Shown piece after piece: positions 1-9,071 of a stretch of 64,000 bases of DNA. The stretch covers positions 323,501-387,500 of the forward strand of contig NZ_FZQA01000002.1 in the NCBI RefSeq assembly GCF_900199215.1, given 5' to 3'. Below the pieces are notes generated by a model. It did not search any database. It worked only from the letters and a program-made list of their open reading frames with translations, and was not told the DNA's origin. The position numbers were made by a program, and so were the translations under genes. The stretch comes from Amphiplicatus metriothermophilus. Its GTDB lineage: Bacteria > Pseudomonadota > Alphaproteobacteria > Caulobacterales > Parvularculaceae. Within the stretch, counting starts at the first letter, position 1. Each line of letters starts with the position of its first letter.

Positions 1-636
1 GAGATGCGCCCGCCCGGTCCCCTGGGCGATATGGAGCCGGCGTTGCGACGGGTGTCGGACGCCTGGCTCGCCATGAAGGCCGGAAGCGAAAAGGCCTTCT
101 CCCTCGGCCGCTTCGATCCGGATTATCTCTCGCGCTTTTCGCTCGCCGTCGCGCGCCGCCAGGGCGAGCCCGTCGCTTTTGCGAACATCTGGATCAAGGA
201 CGATCTCGTGACGATGGATCTCATGCGCTTCGCCGACGAAGGGCCCGGCGGCGGCATGGACTATCTGTTCACGAAGCTTCTTTTATGGGCGCAGGCCGAA
301 GGATATGCGCGCGTGGATTTCGGCCTCGCTCCGCTCGCCGGCCTCGATCGGCAGGGACGGCCCTCGACGGTCGCGCGCCTCGGCGCCTTCATCTATTCGC
401 GCGGCGGACGATTTTACAGCTTCGAGGGCCTGCGCGCCTACAAGGACAAGTTCAATCCCGTCTGGGAGCCCGCCTATATCGCTGCGCCCAATCGCTGGCG
501 CGCGGGCGCGGCGGCCGTCGCGGTCGCCGCGCTGACCGGCGGCGGCGTGCGCAACCTTCTGCGCAACAGCCGCAAGGGGCTCGCCGCGCCAGGACGCCGG
601 CGCCAGCCCTTCGCGCGCATCATCGGCAGGGCTTGA
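1..636 (+). CDS. mprF: MprF-type C-terminal domain (lysylphosphatidylglycerol synthase/DUF2156), partial
   Basis: This is the 3' end of a gene that starts left of the window; the frame is open from base 1. The visible 211 codons match the C-terminal GNAT-like DUF2156 domain of bifunctional phosphatidylglycerol flippase/synthases, which transfer an aminoacyl group from aminoacyl-tRNA to membrane phosphatidylglycerol and so reduce surface negative charge. Family-like stretches include the segment around SLGRFDPDYLSRF, the VDFGLAPLAG segment and the Arg/Lys-rich block SFEGLRAYKDKFNPVWEPAY. The last 40 residues are basic and Ala-rich. The N-terminal membrane domain is not in view, so whether a full flippase is present cannot be judged. 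The amino acid transferred (Lys, Ala or other) cannot be told from this piece. Confidence 0.85.
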   Translation, partial: EMRPPGPLGDMEPALRRVSDAWLAMKAGSEKAFSLGRFDPDYLSRFSLAVARRQGEPVAFANIWIKDDLVTMDLMRFADEGPGGGMDYLFTKLLLWAQAEGYARVDFGLAPLAGLDRQGRPSTVARLGAFIYSRGGRFYSFEGLRAYKDKFNPVWEPAYIAAPNRWRAGAAAVAVAALTGGGVRNLLRNSRKGLAAPGRRRQPFARIIGRA

Positions 637-720
637 ATTTTTTCCATCCGTTCCAAGATCAATATCGCGTTGAACGCTCGAAACGCGCGCACTGCGCGCG
701 ATTGGGAGGCGAAGACGGCC

Positions 721-1158
721 ATGACCGCCAGCTATGCGACTGACGCGCGCCCGAACGATCAAGCGAGGCCGAACGCGCAGCGCGGCCGGCCGTTTCTGCC
801 CGGCGCGGATTCGCCGGCCGAAAGCCTGCCCCTGGCGCTGATCCGGCAAAGGCCGGTCGAGCCCGGTCGCGGCGGGCGGCGCGCCATCGACGAATGGCTG
901 CTCGAGTTCCAGCCCGGCGCGCCAAGAGAGCGCGAACCGCTGATGGGCTGGACCGGCGCAAAAGACCCCTACGGATCGATCACGTTGCGCTTTCCAAGTC
1001 TGCAAAGCGCGGTGGAATTCGCGGAATCCCGGGGCTGGCGCTATGAGGTCGTCGATCGCTTCGCGCGGCTGCAACGCCGGGACTATCGCGCGGAGCTGAT
1101 GCGACGCAGCCGGCCGCAGGCCGCGCCGCGCGAAGGCGCGCACGGCGCGGCGGTCTGA
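721..1158 (+). CDS. Complex I NDUFS4-like accessory subunit (ETC complex I subunit family)
   Basis: Encodes 145 residues resembling NDUFS4/ETC complex I conserved-region proteins, supernumerary subunits of alphaproteobacterial and mitochondrial NADH:ubiquinone oxidoreductase. The diagnostic block is EWLLEFQP...PLMGWTGAKDPYGSITLRFPS followed by SAVEFAESRGWRYEV, near residues 55-110. The frame is open upstream to a TTG at 670, but the ATG at 721 has a good GGGAGG ribosome site at 704-709 and is preferred. It is a stand-alone gene, as usual for this accessory subunit; no nuo genes are in the window. The protein has no Fe-S motif of its own and should act on the matrix-facing (cytoplasmic) peripheral arm. 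Confidence 0.85.
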   Translation: MTASYATDARPNDQARPNAQRGRPFLPGADSPAESLPLALIRQRPVEPGRGGRRAIDEWLLEFQPGAPREREPLMGWTGAKDPYGSITLRFPSLQSAVEFAESRGWRYEVVDRFARLQRRDYRAELMRRSRPQAAPREGAHGAAV

Positions 1159-1166
1159 CGGCGCCG

Positions 1167-3320
1167 TTATTCCCGCGCGATTCGGCCGGGGCGGTAGTCC
1201 GCCGTCGCTTCTGCGAGCAGCGCGTCGAGCGTCATCGGCGGCGTTTTCCATTCCTCCGCCGCGAAGAGCGGCGCCTGATCGGCGTAATGAGGCGACGTTT
1301 CATCCTGGGTCGCCGAGCCGAACTGGTGGATGGTCTTCACCGACAATGCGCCTTCGGAAGACCAGTCCGCATAAAGAATATAGCTGTCCCCGCCCGCCGC
1401 CGCGAGCGTTCCTTCAAGCGGATCGCCCATGAGATAGACCGCGCGCAGGACGTCCGGCCCGCCGTTCAGGGGCAAATCGACGTCGCCGCGCCGCAGACGG
1501 TTGAGTTCGCCCCATTCGGGATCGATTCGTCCATAAGCCGATTGCAGCTCGGAGATCGTCGCGCGCAACGCGTCGATCATCGCCGCCTCGTCCGGCGTCT
1601 CCTTCGCTAGCAGATAGCCGAGCGCTCGCTCGCCCGTGCGGACGGCGAGCGCCGCGGCCCGGTCCGTGCGGCGGGTCGAGCCGGTCCAACCCTCCAGCAG
1701 CGCGCGCGCCTCCGCCAGCGCCGGGTCCTGTCTGACAGCTTCGGATTCGATCAACATGCCGACCAGGCGGCGCAGACGCGACTCTTCCGCGTAGAAATGA
1801 TCCATCTTGTAGGCGACGAACTCCTCGCCCGTAATTTCGCCGTCCGTCCCGTAAAGCGCCTGGAGACGGATTCCGCGATTGGTCGTGCGCGCGTCGATTC
1901 CGTAATGCGGGGGATAGCGCGCGGGGTCGGGATTATCGCCGGCGCCAGAGGCCTCGAACGGATTGTTGTTGCCGTTCACGACATAGCCAGAGGCGGGGTT
2001 CACGACCGAGGGCGCCGAGCCGAAAGGAAGCGTTCCTTTCCATAGAAGGTCGGGCCGGTCGCCCGGCGCAGGGCGCGACCAGTCCCATTCGCTCGACCGA
2101 ACGGGAATGGCCGCGTTGTGATAAAAGGCGATGTTCCCTTCCCGGTCGGCGTAGACGACGTTGAAGCTTGCGATCGCCTGCATCGCCATCGCCGCTCGCC
2201 ATTCGTCGAACGAGGCCGCCTTGTTCATGCGCAGCCACTGCTCGGGCGCGCGAATATCGCCCATGCCTGCATAAGAAACCGCATAGACGCCGGACGGAGT
2301 CACGAAGGCCGGGCCGTGTACGGAGCGAAGAATCTCGCGCGTAACGGGAAGCGAGAACGGGCCGAAGATCTTCACCCGGAGCCGCGCCTTCGCGCGGTCG
2401 AAGTCCCGCCATTCGCCGTCGAAGCGATAGCGGCGCGGCCTTTTCGGATCGTCGACCTCGAGCCGGTAGACGTCGGCCAGATCGGGCTTGTTGACTGTGA
2501 ACGCCCAGCCGAGCGCCGGCCCCGCCCCATGCAGGATGACAGGCGCGCCGGGAAAGACGCCGCCGATCATGTCCCAGCCTTCGTCGGATTTGACCCGCGC
2601 CTCGTACCAGGCGACCGGTCCGGCGTAGGGTTGATGGGAATTGACCATCAGGCGCGTATGGCCGTCAGCGGATCGCCCCGGCGCGACTGCGACGGCGTTG
2701 GAGCCGGTCTCCATGTTCGGGCCGAGATGCAGCAGCGCGTGACGCGCCCGCTCCAGCGCCGCATGGGTTTCCGGTTCGGCCTCGAACAGCGCCGTCAGCA
2801 TCTCGTCCAGGCCGTAGAAGAACGGCGTGCGGACCGCGAAGCCGGCGGCGACGTCCTGCCCGGTCACGGGCGCGACGCCGCGCGCGCACCGGCCCTTTTC
2901 TTCCGCGCACCACAGATTGACGCCCGCCGCATAGGCTTCGAGCAGCGCCCGCGTCCGCGCCGACAGCGCCGCCTCGTATTGGCGGGCGACGTCCTCGCGT
3001 ATGCGCAGCGCGGCGACGAGATAATCCGTAACCGCCCCTTTCCGCCCCAGGCGGCGCCCGAGGGTTCCGCGCGAGAAGGCGAGCGCGTCCTCGAAGGTCG
3101 CCCAGTCGTCCTCCGCATGGGCGTAGGCGAGCCCGAAGGCGACATCGACGTCCCGCGCGCCGTAGATATGCGGCGCGCCGAAGGCGTCGCGGATGATGCG
3201 CGCGTCATAGGCCTGCGCCGCGCGCTTCGCCTCGGCCGCGTCGAAGCGCGGCGCGGGCGTCCACAGCCAGACGCCCGCCGCGACGATGAGCGCGAGCGCG
3301 CCGAAGCCGACGACCCTCAT
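1167..3320 (-). CDS. Penicillin acylase family protein (Ntn hydrolase)
   Basis: Encodes 717 residues of the penicillin amidase/acylase family, N-terminal nucleophile hydrolases that cleave amide bonds of N-acyl compounds such as beta-lactams or acyl-homoserine lactones after autocatalytic processing. The start at 3320 follows GGGAGGGG and begins with a hydrophobic segment (MRVVGFGALALIVAAG), a signal peptide or anchor, which fits periplasmic action. Ser207 in TGSNAVAV is the likely nucleophile and cleavage point between alpha and beta chains. The DGEWRDFDRA and NPASGYVVNGNNNPF blocks are typical of the beta chain. The frame is open 30 bases further upstream, without a better ribosome site. 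Substrate cannot be predicted; acyl-homoserine lactone acylase is an equally good label. Confidence 0.85.
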   Translation of the reverse strand: MRVVGFGALALIVAAGVWLWTPAPRFDAAEAKRAAQAYDARIIRDAFGAPHIYGARDVDVAFGLAYAHAEDDWATFEDALAFSRGTLGRRLGRKGAVTDYLVAALRIREDVARQYEAALSARTRALLEAYAAGVNLWCAEEKGRCARGVAPVTGQDVAAGFAVRTPFFYGLDEMLTALFEAEPETHAALERARHALLHLGPNMETGSNAVAVAPGRSADGHTRLMVNSHQPYAGPVAWYEARVKSDEGWDMIGGVFPGAPVILHGAGPALGWAFTVNKPDLADVYRLEVDDPKRPRRYRFDGEWRDFDRAKARLRVKIFGPFSLPVTREILRSVHGPAFVTPSGVYAVSYAGMGDIRAPEQWLRMNKAASFDEWRAAMAMQAIASFNVVYADREGNIAFYHNAAIPVRSSEWDWSRPAPGDRPDLLWKGTLPFGSAPSVVNPASGYVVNGNNNPFEASGAGDNPDPARYPPHYGIDARTTNRGIRLQALYGTDGEITGEEFVAYKMDHFYAEESRLRRLVGMLIESEAVRQDPALAEARALLEGWTGSTRRTDRAAALAVRTGERALGYLLAKETPDEAAMIDALRATISELQSAYGRIDPEWGELNRLRRGDVDLPLNGGPDVLRAVYLMGDPLEGTLAAAGGDSYILYADWSSEGALSVKTIHQFGSATQDETSPHYADQAPLFAAEEWKTPPMTLDALLAEATADYRPGRIARE

Positions 3321-3401
3321 GTCCCCTCCCGGTCCCGCAATGGCGTACAAAGAAAGACATAACGCGCGCCGGCGCGGAATGCAGCGCTGCGGCGCAGCGC
3401 G

Positions 3402-3926
3402 TCACCAGTCCGGCGTGGCGTAGAGAAGATGCTGCGTTTCGTCGGCGCTCGGCGCCGCCTCGGCGGCGGGCGCGAAGGCGAAGCGCTCGCCGTGGCAGGT
3501 GATGATCGTGCGGCTCGCCAGATCGACGGTCAGGGCGAAGCCGCTCAGCGCCTCATCGGCGAGCGGACCCGCCGTCTGCGCGTCGAGCGCGGCCGGCAGG
3601 AGCGCGCGCCCTTGCGCGGCCTCAAGGAAGGCCGGCGCGAATGAAACGCCGATGACGCAGCGCAGGCCCAGCTCCAGAAGGCTCTCGACGGCCGCCCCGG
3701 CGCGCGCGCCGGCGCCGAAATCGCGGCCGACGATCAGGATCGCCGCGCTCGAAAACGGCGCGCGATCGAACAGGCTGTCCGCGCGCGGCCGGCCCGTGGC
3801 GTCAAGGCGCAGACGGCCGAACGGTCTGCCGCGCCACGGCCCCGTCGCCGGCGCGATGAAATTCGCGTCGATGTCGTCCCTGAGCAGCGGGATGGCGGGG
3901 GAAGTAAGGGTCGTAAACGGCCACAT
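3402..3926 (-). CDS. LeuD-like (aconitase swivel-fold) protein lacking the active-site loop
   Basis: A 174-residue protein that aligns to the small subunit of 3-isopropylmalate dehydratase. MWPFTTLTSPAIPL at the N-terminus matches the LeuD start, residues 67-95 match the GRDFG...LGLRCVIGVSFAP core, and the C-terminus keeps the LTVDLASRTI strand. The start at 3926 is chosen because it coincides with this family start; the frame is open 180 bases further but that extension is low-complexity Arg/Ala/Pro. Where LeuD carries GCGSSREHA, this protein reads GAGARAGAA (residues 71-79), so the substrate-binding Ser-Arg-Glu-His set is missing. No leuC lies nearby. It is therefore unlikely to be an active isomerase; a regulatory or decayed paralogue is inferred. 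Confidence 0.7.
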   Translation of the reverse strand: MWPFTTLTSPAIPLLRDDIDANFIAPATGPWRGRPFGRLRLDATGRPRADSLFDRAPFSSAAILIVGRDFGAGARAGAAVESLLELGLRCVIGVSFAPAFLEAAQGRALLPAALDAQTAGPLADEALSGFALTVDLASRTIITCHGERFAFAPAAEAAPSADETQHLLYATPDW

Positions 3927-4181
3927 TTTTTCGACTCGTCCGTCTCGCGGGCGGAACCTCGCCGGCCGTCCGCCCGAAAGGCGAGCCGGCGCGCGCGATG
4001 ATCCGTTGGCCGACGACTCCCCCCAAGACGGGCCGGCCCGACGCCCAAGGCCCGGCGAGACGCGGACGCTCCCGCCCCTGCGGGCGCAAGGGCGAGCGCG
4101 CATCAAGCCCGATGCGCGCGTTCGCGCATGAGTGTCAACTGAAACCTGGTTAACGGATCGAGCAGACCGCCGGGCCGGCTG

Positions 4182-5105
4182 CTATTCGACCGGATCGAGC
4201 CAGCCCCATTTGTCTTCGGTCTCGCCGGTGAAGAGGCCGAAAAAGGCGGACTGGATCTTCTTGGTGACCGGGCGCGCGCCGGTTCCGACCGGAATCCGGT
4301 CGACGGAGCGCACGGGCGTGACTTCCGCCGCGGTGCCGGTGAAGAACAGCTCGTCCGCGGCGTAAAGCATCTCGCGCGGGATCGGCTGCTCCACGACCTC
4401 GTAGCCGAGCGCGCGCGCGAGCGTCATCACCGTGTCGCGGGTGATGCCGGCGAGAATCGACGAGGCCGCGGGCGGCGTGATGATCCGCTCCCGGAGGACG
4501 ACGAAGAGGTTCTCGCCCGCCCCTTCGCTCACCGTGCCGTCATGGGAAAGGCCGATTCCTTCGGCGAAGCCGCGGTCCTTCGCTTCCATGCTGACGAGCC
4601 GGCTCGAGAGATAATTCCCCGCCGCCTTCACGCCCGCGGGAATGGTGCCGGGCGCGGGCCGGCGCCAGCTCGAAACGCACACGTCGATGCCGTTAGCGAG
4701 CCCCTCTTCGCCAAGATAGGCCCCCCAGGGAAAGGCGGCGATCACCACATCGGTCGGGCAGGCCTGCGAGGCCGGGCCCATCTCGCCATAGCCGAGATAG
4801 GCGATCGGGCGGATATAGGCGGACTTCAGGCCGTTCTCGCGCACCACTTCGCGGCAGGCGGCCATCAGGTCCTCGGCCGAATAGTCGATGTTGATCTTGT
4901 AGACCTTGGCCGAGAACAGAAGCCGCTCGATATGCTCGCGATTGCGGAATATGGCGACGCCCTTGCGTCTGGCGTCGTAGGCGCGCATCCCTTCGAACAC
5001 GCCCGAGCCGTAATGCAGGCCGTGGGTCAGCACATGGGTCGTGGCTTCCGCCCAAGGGACGAGCTTTCCGTTCCGCCAGATGAGCTTCGCTTCCTGAATC
5101 GGCAT
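4182..5105 (-). CDS. ilvE: Branched-chain amino acid aminotransferase
   Basis: A 307-residue PLP fold-type IV aminotransferase that interconverts Val/Leu/Ile with their 2-oxo acids and glutamate/2-oxoglutarate. The N-terminus reads [21 protein letters not shown], followed by [18 protein letters not shown], the family signature. [16 protein letters not shown] includes the Schiff-base lysine, and [15 protein letters not shown] lies in the C-terminal half. The start at 5105 follows GGAGG and six A residues, an excellent ribosome site; the frame is open upstream to 5156 but that extension is not conserved in character. It is transcribed away from proB, with about 110 bases between the two starts. 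Length and motifs are normal for IlvE of the bacterial class I type. Confidence 0.93.
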   Translation of the reverse strand: MPIQEAKLIWRNGKLVPWAEATTHVLTHGLHYGSGVFEGMRAYDARRKGVAIFRNREHIERLLFSAKVYKINIDYSAEDLMAACREVVRENGLKSAYIRPIAYLGYGEMGPASQACPTDVVIAAFPWGAYLGEEGLANGIDVCVSSWRRPAPGTIPAGVKAAGNYLSSRLVSMEAKDRGFAEGIGLSHDGTVSEGAGENLFVVLRERIITPPAASSILAGITRDTVMTLARALGYEVVEQPIPREMLYAADELFFTGTAAEVTPVRSVDRIPVGTGARPVTKKIQSAFFGLFTGETEDKWGWLDPVE

Positions 5106-5213
5106 TTTTTCCTCCGCAACGCGGGCTTCCGGACGGGGGCGGCGCGTTGCGCCCACGCCGGGGTCCGGGCTAGACCGGCTTCGCCCAGCCGCCGCGTCCA
5201 GTCAAGGTTGAGA

Positions 5214-6377
5214 ATGTCGCCGCCCGAAGAACCCGCCCTTTCCGCTCCCGCCCGCCTCGCGGCGGCGCGGCGCGTGGTGGTGAAGATCGGCTCGGCGCTG
5301 CTGATCGGCGCGGACGGCGAGCCCGACGCGCGCCGCCTCGCCGGTCTCGCCGCCGACATCGCCGCGCTCAGGGCGCGCGGGGCCGAGGCGATCGTCGTCT
5401 CTTCCGGGGCGATCGCGCTCGGCCGGCGCCGGCTGGGGCTCGAAGGCCGCCTGAAGCTCGCCGAGAAGCAGGCCGCCGCCGCCGCAGGCCAGGCGCTTCT
5501 GATGCAGGCCTGGCAAGGCGCCCTCGCCCCCTCGGGCGCGGTCGCGGCCCAGCTTCTCCTCACGCTCGACGACACGGAGAACCGACGGCGCTATCTCAAC
5601 GCCCGCGCCACGCTGGAGACCCTGCTCGGCCTCGGCGCGGTTCCGATCGTCAACGAGAACGACACCGTCGCCACCGCCGAGATCCGATATGGCGACAACG
5701 ACCGATTGTCCGCCCACGCCGCGCAGATGGCCGGCGCGGATCTTCTCGTCATGCTTTCCGACGTCGATGGTCTTTACACGGCCGATCCGCGCCGCGACGC
5801 CGCCGCCCGTCACATTCCTCTCGTCGAGACGATCACGCCCGAGATCGAACGCATGGGCGCCGGCGCCAACGCCGAAGCCGGCGTCGGCTCAGGCGGCATG
5901 GCGACCAAGATCGCCGCGGCGAAGATCGCGCTCGCGGCCGGCTGCGCGGCCATCATCGCCCGCGGCGACGTCGAGCGCCCGCTCGAAGCGATCGCAAAGG
6001 GCGCGCGCGCGACCTTGTTCGTGCCCCGATCGACGCCGGAGCGGGCGCGTCTCGCCTGGATCGGCGGCCGGCTCAGGCCCGCCGGGACGATTACCGTCGA
6101 CGCGGGCGCGGCGAAGGCGCTCCTCGGCGGCGCGAGCCTTCTGCCGGCGGGCGTCGTCGCGGTCGAGGGCGATTTCCGCCGCGGCGACGCGGTCGCCGTG
6201 CGCGCCGCGAACGGCGAGCCCCTCGGCCAGGGGCTTTGCGCCTATGACGCCGCCGAAGCGCGCCGCCTTGTCGGCAAGAAATCGCACGAAATCGAGGAAA
6301 TTCTCGGCTATCGCGGCCCGAACGCCCTCATCCATCGCGACGACCTTGCGATCGCGCGCCGCAACCCGGATAAGTAA
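5214..6377 (+). CDS. proB: Glutamate 5-kinase with PUA domain
   Basis: A 387-residue glutamate 5-kinase, the first step of proline synthesis (ATP-dependent phosphorylation of glutamate). The amino-acid-kinase domain begins with [12 protein letters not shown] and includes [15 protein letters not shown], the [24 protein letters not shown] block and [15 protein letters not shown]; the last ~75 residues form the RNA-binding-like PUA domain. The ATG at 5214 is chosen because the kinase domain starts about 20 residues later; the upstream frame is antisense to ilvE. In many alphaproteobacteria proB follows obgE, but here it is next to ilvE. proA lies 530 bases downstream on the same strand, separated by one VOC-family gene, so co-transcription is likely. 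Confidence 0.95.
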   Translation: MSPPEEPALSAPARLAAARRVVVKIGSALLIGADGEPDARRLAGLAADIAALRARGAEAIVVSSGAIALGRRRLGLEGRLKLAEKQAAAAAGQALLMQAWQGALAPSGAVAAQLLLTLDDTENRRRYLNARATLETLLGLGAVPIVNENDTVATAEIRYGDNDRLSAHAAQMAGADLLVMLSDVDGLYTADPRRDAAARHIPLVETITPEIERMGAGANAEAGVGSGGMATKIAAAKIALAAGCAAIIARGDVERPLEAIAKGARATLFVPRSTPERARLAWIGGRLRPAGTITVDAGAAKALLGGASLLPAGVVAVEGDFRRGDAVAVRAANGEPLGQGLCAYDAAEARRLVGKKSHEIEEILGYRGPNALIHRDDLAIARRNPDK

Positions 6378-6430
6378 CCCGCGCGCAAATCCGCGCCATT
6401 CAGGGGCGCGACGCGCGAAGGAGGAACAGC

Positions 6431-6859
6431 ATGAGCCTCAACATCTACCTTAACTTCAACGGAACTTGCGCTGAAGCGTTCGACTTTTACCGGTCAGTCT
6501 TCGGCGGCGACTTCGGCGCGCGGCTGACATTCGCCGACGCGCCTCCGGATATGCCGGTCGATCCGAAACACAGGGACAAGATCATGCACGTTTCCCTGCC
6601 GGTCGGCGACAGCGAGCTCATGGGGTCGGACGTCGCGGAAGGCTTCGGACCGCCCGTCACCTTCGGCGACAATTTCGCCGTCAGCTACACGGCGGAAAGC
6701 CGCGCGCAGGCCGATGAAGTTTTCGCCGCTCTGAAGGACGGCGGCGCGGAAGCCATGGCCATGCAGGAGACGTTCTGGGGAAGCTATTTCGGCATGTGCA
6801 AGGATAAATTCGGCGTCAACTGGATGGTGAGCTTTCCCCTCACGGAAAAAGCCGGCTAG
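6431..6859 (+). CDS. VOC-family protein, PhnB/glyoxalase-like
   Basis: A 142-residue single-domain member of the vicinal-oxygen-chelate superfamily, close to the PhnB / 3-demethylubiquinone-methyltransferase-like subgroup. The N-terminal MSLNIYLNFNGTCAEAFDFYRSVFG and C-terminal GSYFGMCKDKFGVNWMVSF match this subgroup. It has a strong GGAGG ribosome site about 8 bases before the ATG. It is inserted between proB and proA on the same strand, with 53 bases to proB and 45 to proA. Nothing in the family predicts a proline role; members bind metals or small molecules and many have no known reaction. Function unknown. Confidence 0.8.
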   Translation: MSLNIYLNFNGTCAEAFDFYRSVFGGDFGARLTFADAPPDMPVDPKHRDKIMHVSLPVGDSELMGSDVAEGFGPPVTFGDNFAVSYTAESRAQADEVFAALKDGGAEAMAMQETFWGSYFGMCKDKFGVNWMVSFPLTEKAG

Positions 6860-6904
6860 GAAACGCCGCCCCCCGCGCTGCATTGAGAGCGATCTTAAAC
6901 GACG

Positions 6905-8185
6905 ATGCTGGACAAGGTGAGAACGCAAAGCGTCAAGGACATGATGACGGCGATCGCGCGGCGCGCCCGCGCGGCGGCGCCCGTCATCGCGCGCGCTTCG
7001 ACGGAAAAGAAAAACGCAGGGCTGCTCGCCGCCGCCGAGGCGATCGAGACTGCGCGCGCCGACATTCTCGCCGCCAACGCCGAGGACTGCGCCAACGCCG
7101 AACGCAACGGCGTCGCCGGCGCGATGCTGGACCGGCTGCGCCTCGACGAGCGCCGCCTCGCGGGAATCGTCGGCGCGCTCCGGGAAGTGGCCGCCCTGCC
7201 CGACCCCGTGGGCGAGACCGTCGCGGAATGGACGCGGCCGAACGGGCTCAAGATCTCGCGCGTGCGCGTTCCCATCGGCGTTATCGCGGTCATCTATGAA
7301 AGCCGCCCGAACGTGACCATCGACGCGGGCGCCCTGTGCCTCAAATCCGGCAATGCGGCGATCCTGCGCGGCGGATCGGAGTCTTTCGCCTCCTCGCGGG
7401 CGCTGCACGCCTGCTTCGCGCGCGGGCTGGAAGCGGCCGGCCTGCCGGCGGGCGCCGTTCAGCTCGTTCCGACGACGGATCGCGCCGCCGTCGGCTATAT
7501 TCTCGCCGGGCTTGACGGCGCGGTCGATCTCATCATCCCGCGCGGCGGCAAGTCGCTCGTCGCGCGCGTGCAAGCTGAAGCGCGCGCGCCCGTGCTCGGC
7601 CATCTCGAAGGCGTCTGCCATGTCTATGTCGACCGCGACGCGGATATCGACAAGGCCGTGCGCGTGGTCGTCAACGCCAAGATGCGCCGGCCGGGCGTGT
7701 GCGGCGCGGCGGAGACCGTCCTGATCGACGGCGCCCGGCTCGAATCCCTGTGGCCGCCGATTGGAAAGGCCCTGCGCGAGGCAGGCTGCGCGATCCGCGC
7801 CGACGCGGCGATCCGCGCGCTCGATCCTGAAACGGAACCGGCGCGCGAGGAAGATTGGGGAACGGAATATCTGGGCGCGATCATCGCCGCAGGCGCGGTC
7901 GACGGCGTCGCTGGCGCGATCGATCATATCGCCCGCTACGGCACGGCGCACACCGACGCCGTCGTGACCGAGAATCCCGACACGGCGGCGCGCTTTCTCG
8001 CCGAGGTGGACAGCGCCATCGTCATGCACAACGCCTCGACCCAGTTCGCCGACGGGGGCGAGTTCGGTCTCGGCGCAGAGATCGGCATCGCGACCGGCCG
8101 GCTGCACGCGCGCGGGCCCGTCGGGCTCGCCGAGCTTACGACCTACAAGAATGTGGTGCGTGGCGACGGGCATGTGAGGGAATAG
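6905..8185 (+). CDS. proA: Gamma-glutamyl phosphate reductase
   Basis: A 426-residue NADPH-dependent reductase that converts gamma-glutamyl phosphate to glutamate semialdehyde, the second step of proline synthesis. Family marks are [57 protein letters not shown] and the catalytic cysteine Cys266 in [10 protein letters not shown]. The ATG at 6905 is used; a second in-frame ATG pair near 6941 would remove 12 residues, and neither has a strong ribosome site. The length is normal. The stop codon is part of a perfect 10-base inverted repeat whose other arm sits just ahead of mazG. Confidence 0.95.
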   Translation: MLDKVRTQSVKDMMTAIARRARAAAPVIARASTEKKNAGLLAAAEAIETARADILAANAEDCANAERNGVAGAMLDRLRLDERRLAGIVGALREVAALPDPVGETVAEWTRPNGLKISRVRVPIGVIAVIYESRPNVTIDAGALCLKSGNAAILRGGSESFASSRALHACFARGLEAAGLPAGAVQLVPTTDRAAVGYILAGLDGAVDLIIPRGGKSLVARVQAEARAPVLGHLEGVCHVYVDRDADIDKAVRVVVNAKMRRPGVCGAAETVLIDGARLESLWPPIGKALREAGCAIRADAAIRALDPETEPAREEDWGTEYLGAIIAAGAVDGVAGAIDHIARYGTAHTDAVVTENPDTAARFLAEVDSAIVMHNASTQFADGGEFGLGAEIGIATGRLHARGPVGLAELTTYKNVVRGDGHVRE

Positions 8186-8258
8186 GTTGCAGGCGGCCGG
8201 TGGCGGGTCGCCGGCGAAAGCGGTTATACCATTCTTTCGTTCTCACAACCTGCAACCT
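8184..8258. repeat. Perfect 10-bp inverted repeat spanning the proA-mazG junction
   Basis: The 10 bases at 8184-8193 (AGGTTGCAGG, containing the end of the proA stop codon) recur exactly as reverse complement at 8249-8258, ten bases before the mazG ATG. The 55 bases between are GC-rich and contain a smaller GCCGG/CCGGC stem. The arrangement could fold in mRNA and hide the mazG start, or be the end remnant of a small mobile element. No transposase or target duplication is visible. Confidence 0.6.
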
Positions 8259-8267
8259 GAAATCTTA

Positions 8268-9062
8268 ATGTCACGCGCCATCAACGAACTCCTCGACATC
8301 ATGGCCCGCCTGCGTTCGCCCGACGGCGGTTGCCCGTGGGATCTCGAACAGACCTTCCGCACCATCGCGCCCTACGCCATCGAGGAGGCCTATGAGGTCG
8401 CCGACGCCATCGAGCGCGACGACATGGCCGCGCTGAAGGAGGAGCTGGGCGATCTCCTCTTTCAGGTCGTCTTCCACGCGCGCATGGCCGAAGAGCGCGG
8501 CGCGTTCGACTTCGCCGACGTCGTCGCCGCCATTTGCGACAAGATGATCCGCCGGCACCCGCATGTCTTCGAGGCGCCGGACGGGCGCGACGCCGACGCG
8601 CAGACCGCCGCCTGGGAAGATCAGAAGGCGGAGGAACGCCGGGCCAAGGGCGCGGCGAGCCTGCTCGACGACGTGCCGGTCGCCCTGCCCGGCCTCGCCC
8701 GCGCAGTGAAGCTGCAAAAGCGCGCCGCGCGGGTCGGCTTCGACTGGACGAATGTCGAGGACGTCCTCGCCAAGCTCGAAGAAGAAGTGCGCGAGCTGCA
8801 AGCGGCCGCGTGCACGAAAAGCGCCGACGCCATAGAGGATGAGTTCGGCGATCTTCTGTTCGTCATCGCCAATGTGGCGCGCCATCTCAGGGTCGATCCG
8901 GAAGCCGCGCTCAGGCGCGCCAATGAAAAGTTCGCCCGTCGCTTCCGCCATATCGAGACGCGCCTCGCCGCCGCCGGGCGCGACCTCGCCGAGGCGAGCC
9001 TCGACGAGATGGAGGCGTTGTGGACGGAAGCGAAGCGAGGCGAGCGCGGAGAAAAGGAATAG
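8268..9062 (+). CDS. mazG: Nucleoside triphosphate pyrophosphohydrolase MazG
   Basis: A 264-residue tandem-domain MazG that hydrolyses (d)NTPs to monophosphate and pyrophosphate, with roles in nucleotide-pool cleaning and stress. The first domain carries RSPDGGCPWDLEQTF and the metal-binding EEAYEV...EELGDLLFQVVFHARMAEE; the second repeats it as EEEVRELQ...EDEFGDLLFVIANVARHLRVDPE. The ATG at 8268 fits the family start; the frame opens upstream to 8187 but that part overlaps an inverted repeat. No clear Shine-Dalgarno sequence precedes the ATG, so translation may depend on mRNA structure or on coupling from proA. Confidence 0.93.
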   Translation: MSRAINELLDIMARLRSPDGGCPWDLEQTFRTIAPYAIEEAYEVADAIERDDMAALKEELGDLLFQVVFHARMAEERGAFDFADVVAAICDKMIRRHPHVFEAPDGRDADAQTAAWEDQKAEERRAKGAASLLDDVPVALPGLARAVKLQKRAARVGFDWTNVEDVLAKLEEEVRELQAAACTKSADAIEDEFGDLLFVIANVARHLRVDPEAALRRANEKFARRFRHIETRLAAAGRDLAEASLDEMEALWTEAKRGERGEKE

Positions 9063-9071
9063 CCGCGCCCC

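Noticed and set aside
2118-3362. A 414-codon plus-strand frame
   Set aside because: It is antisense to the penicillin acylase gene, with a shadow-type Arg-rich composition.
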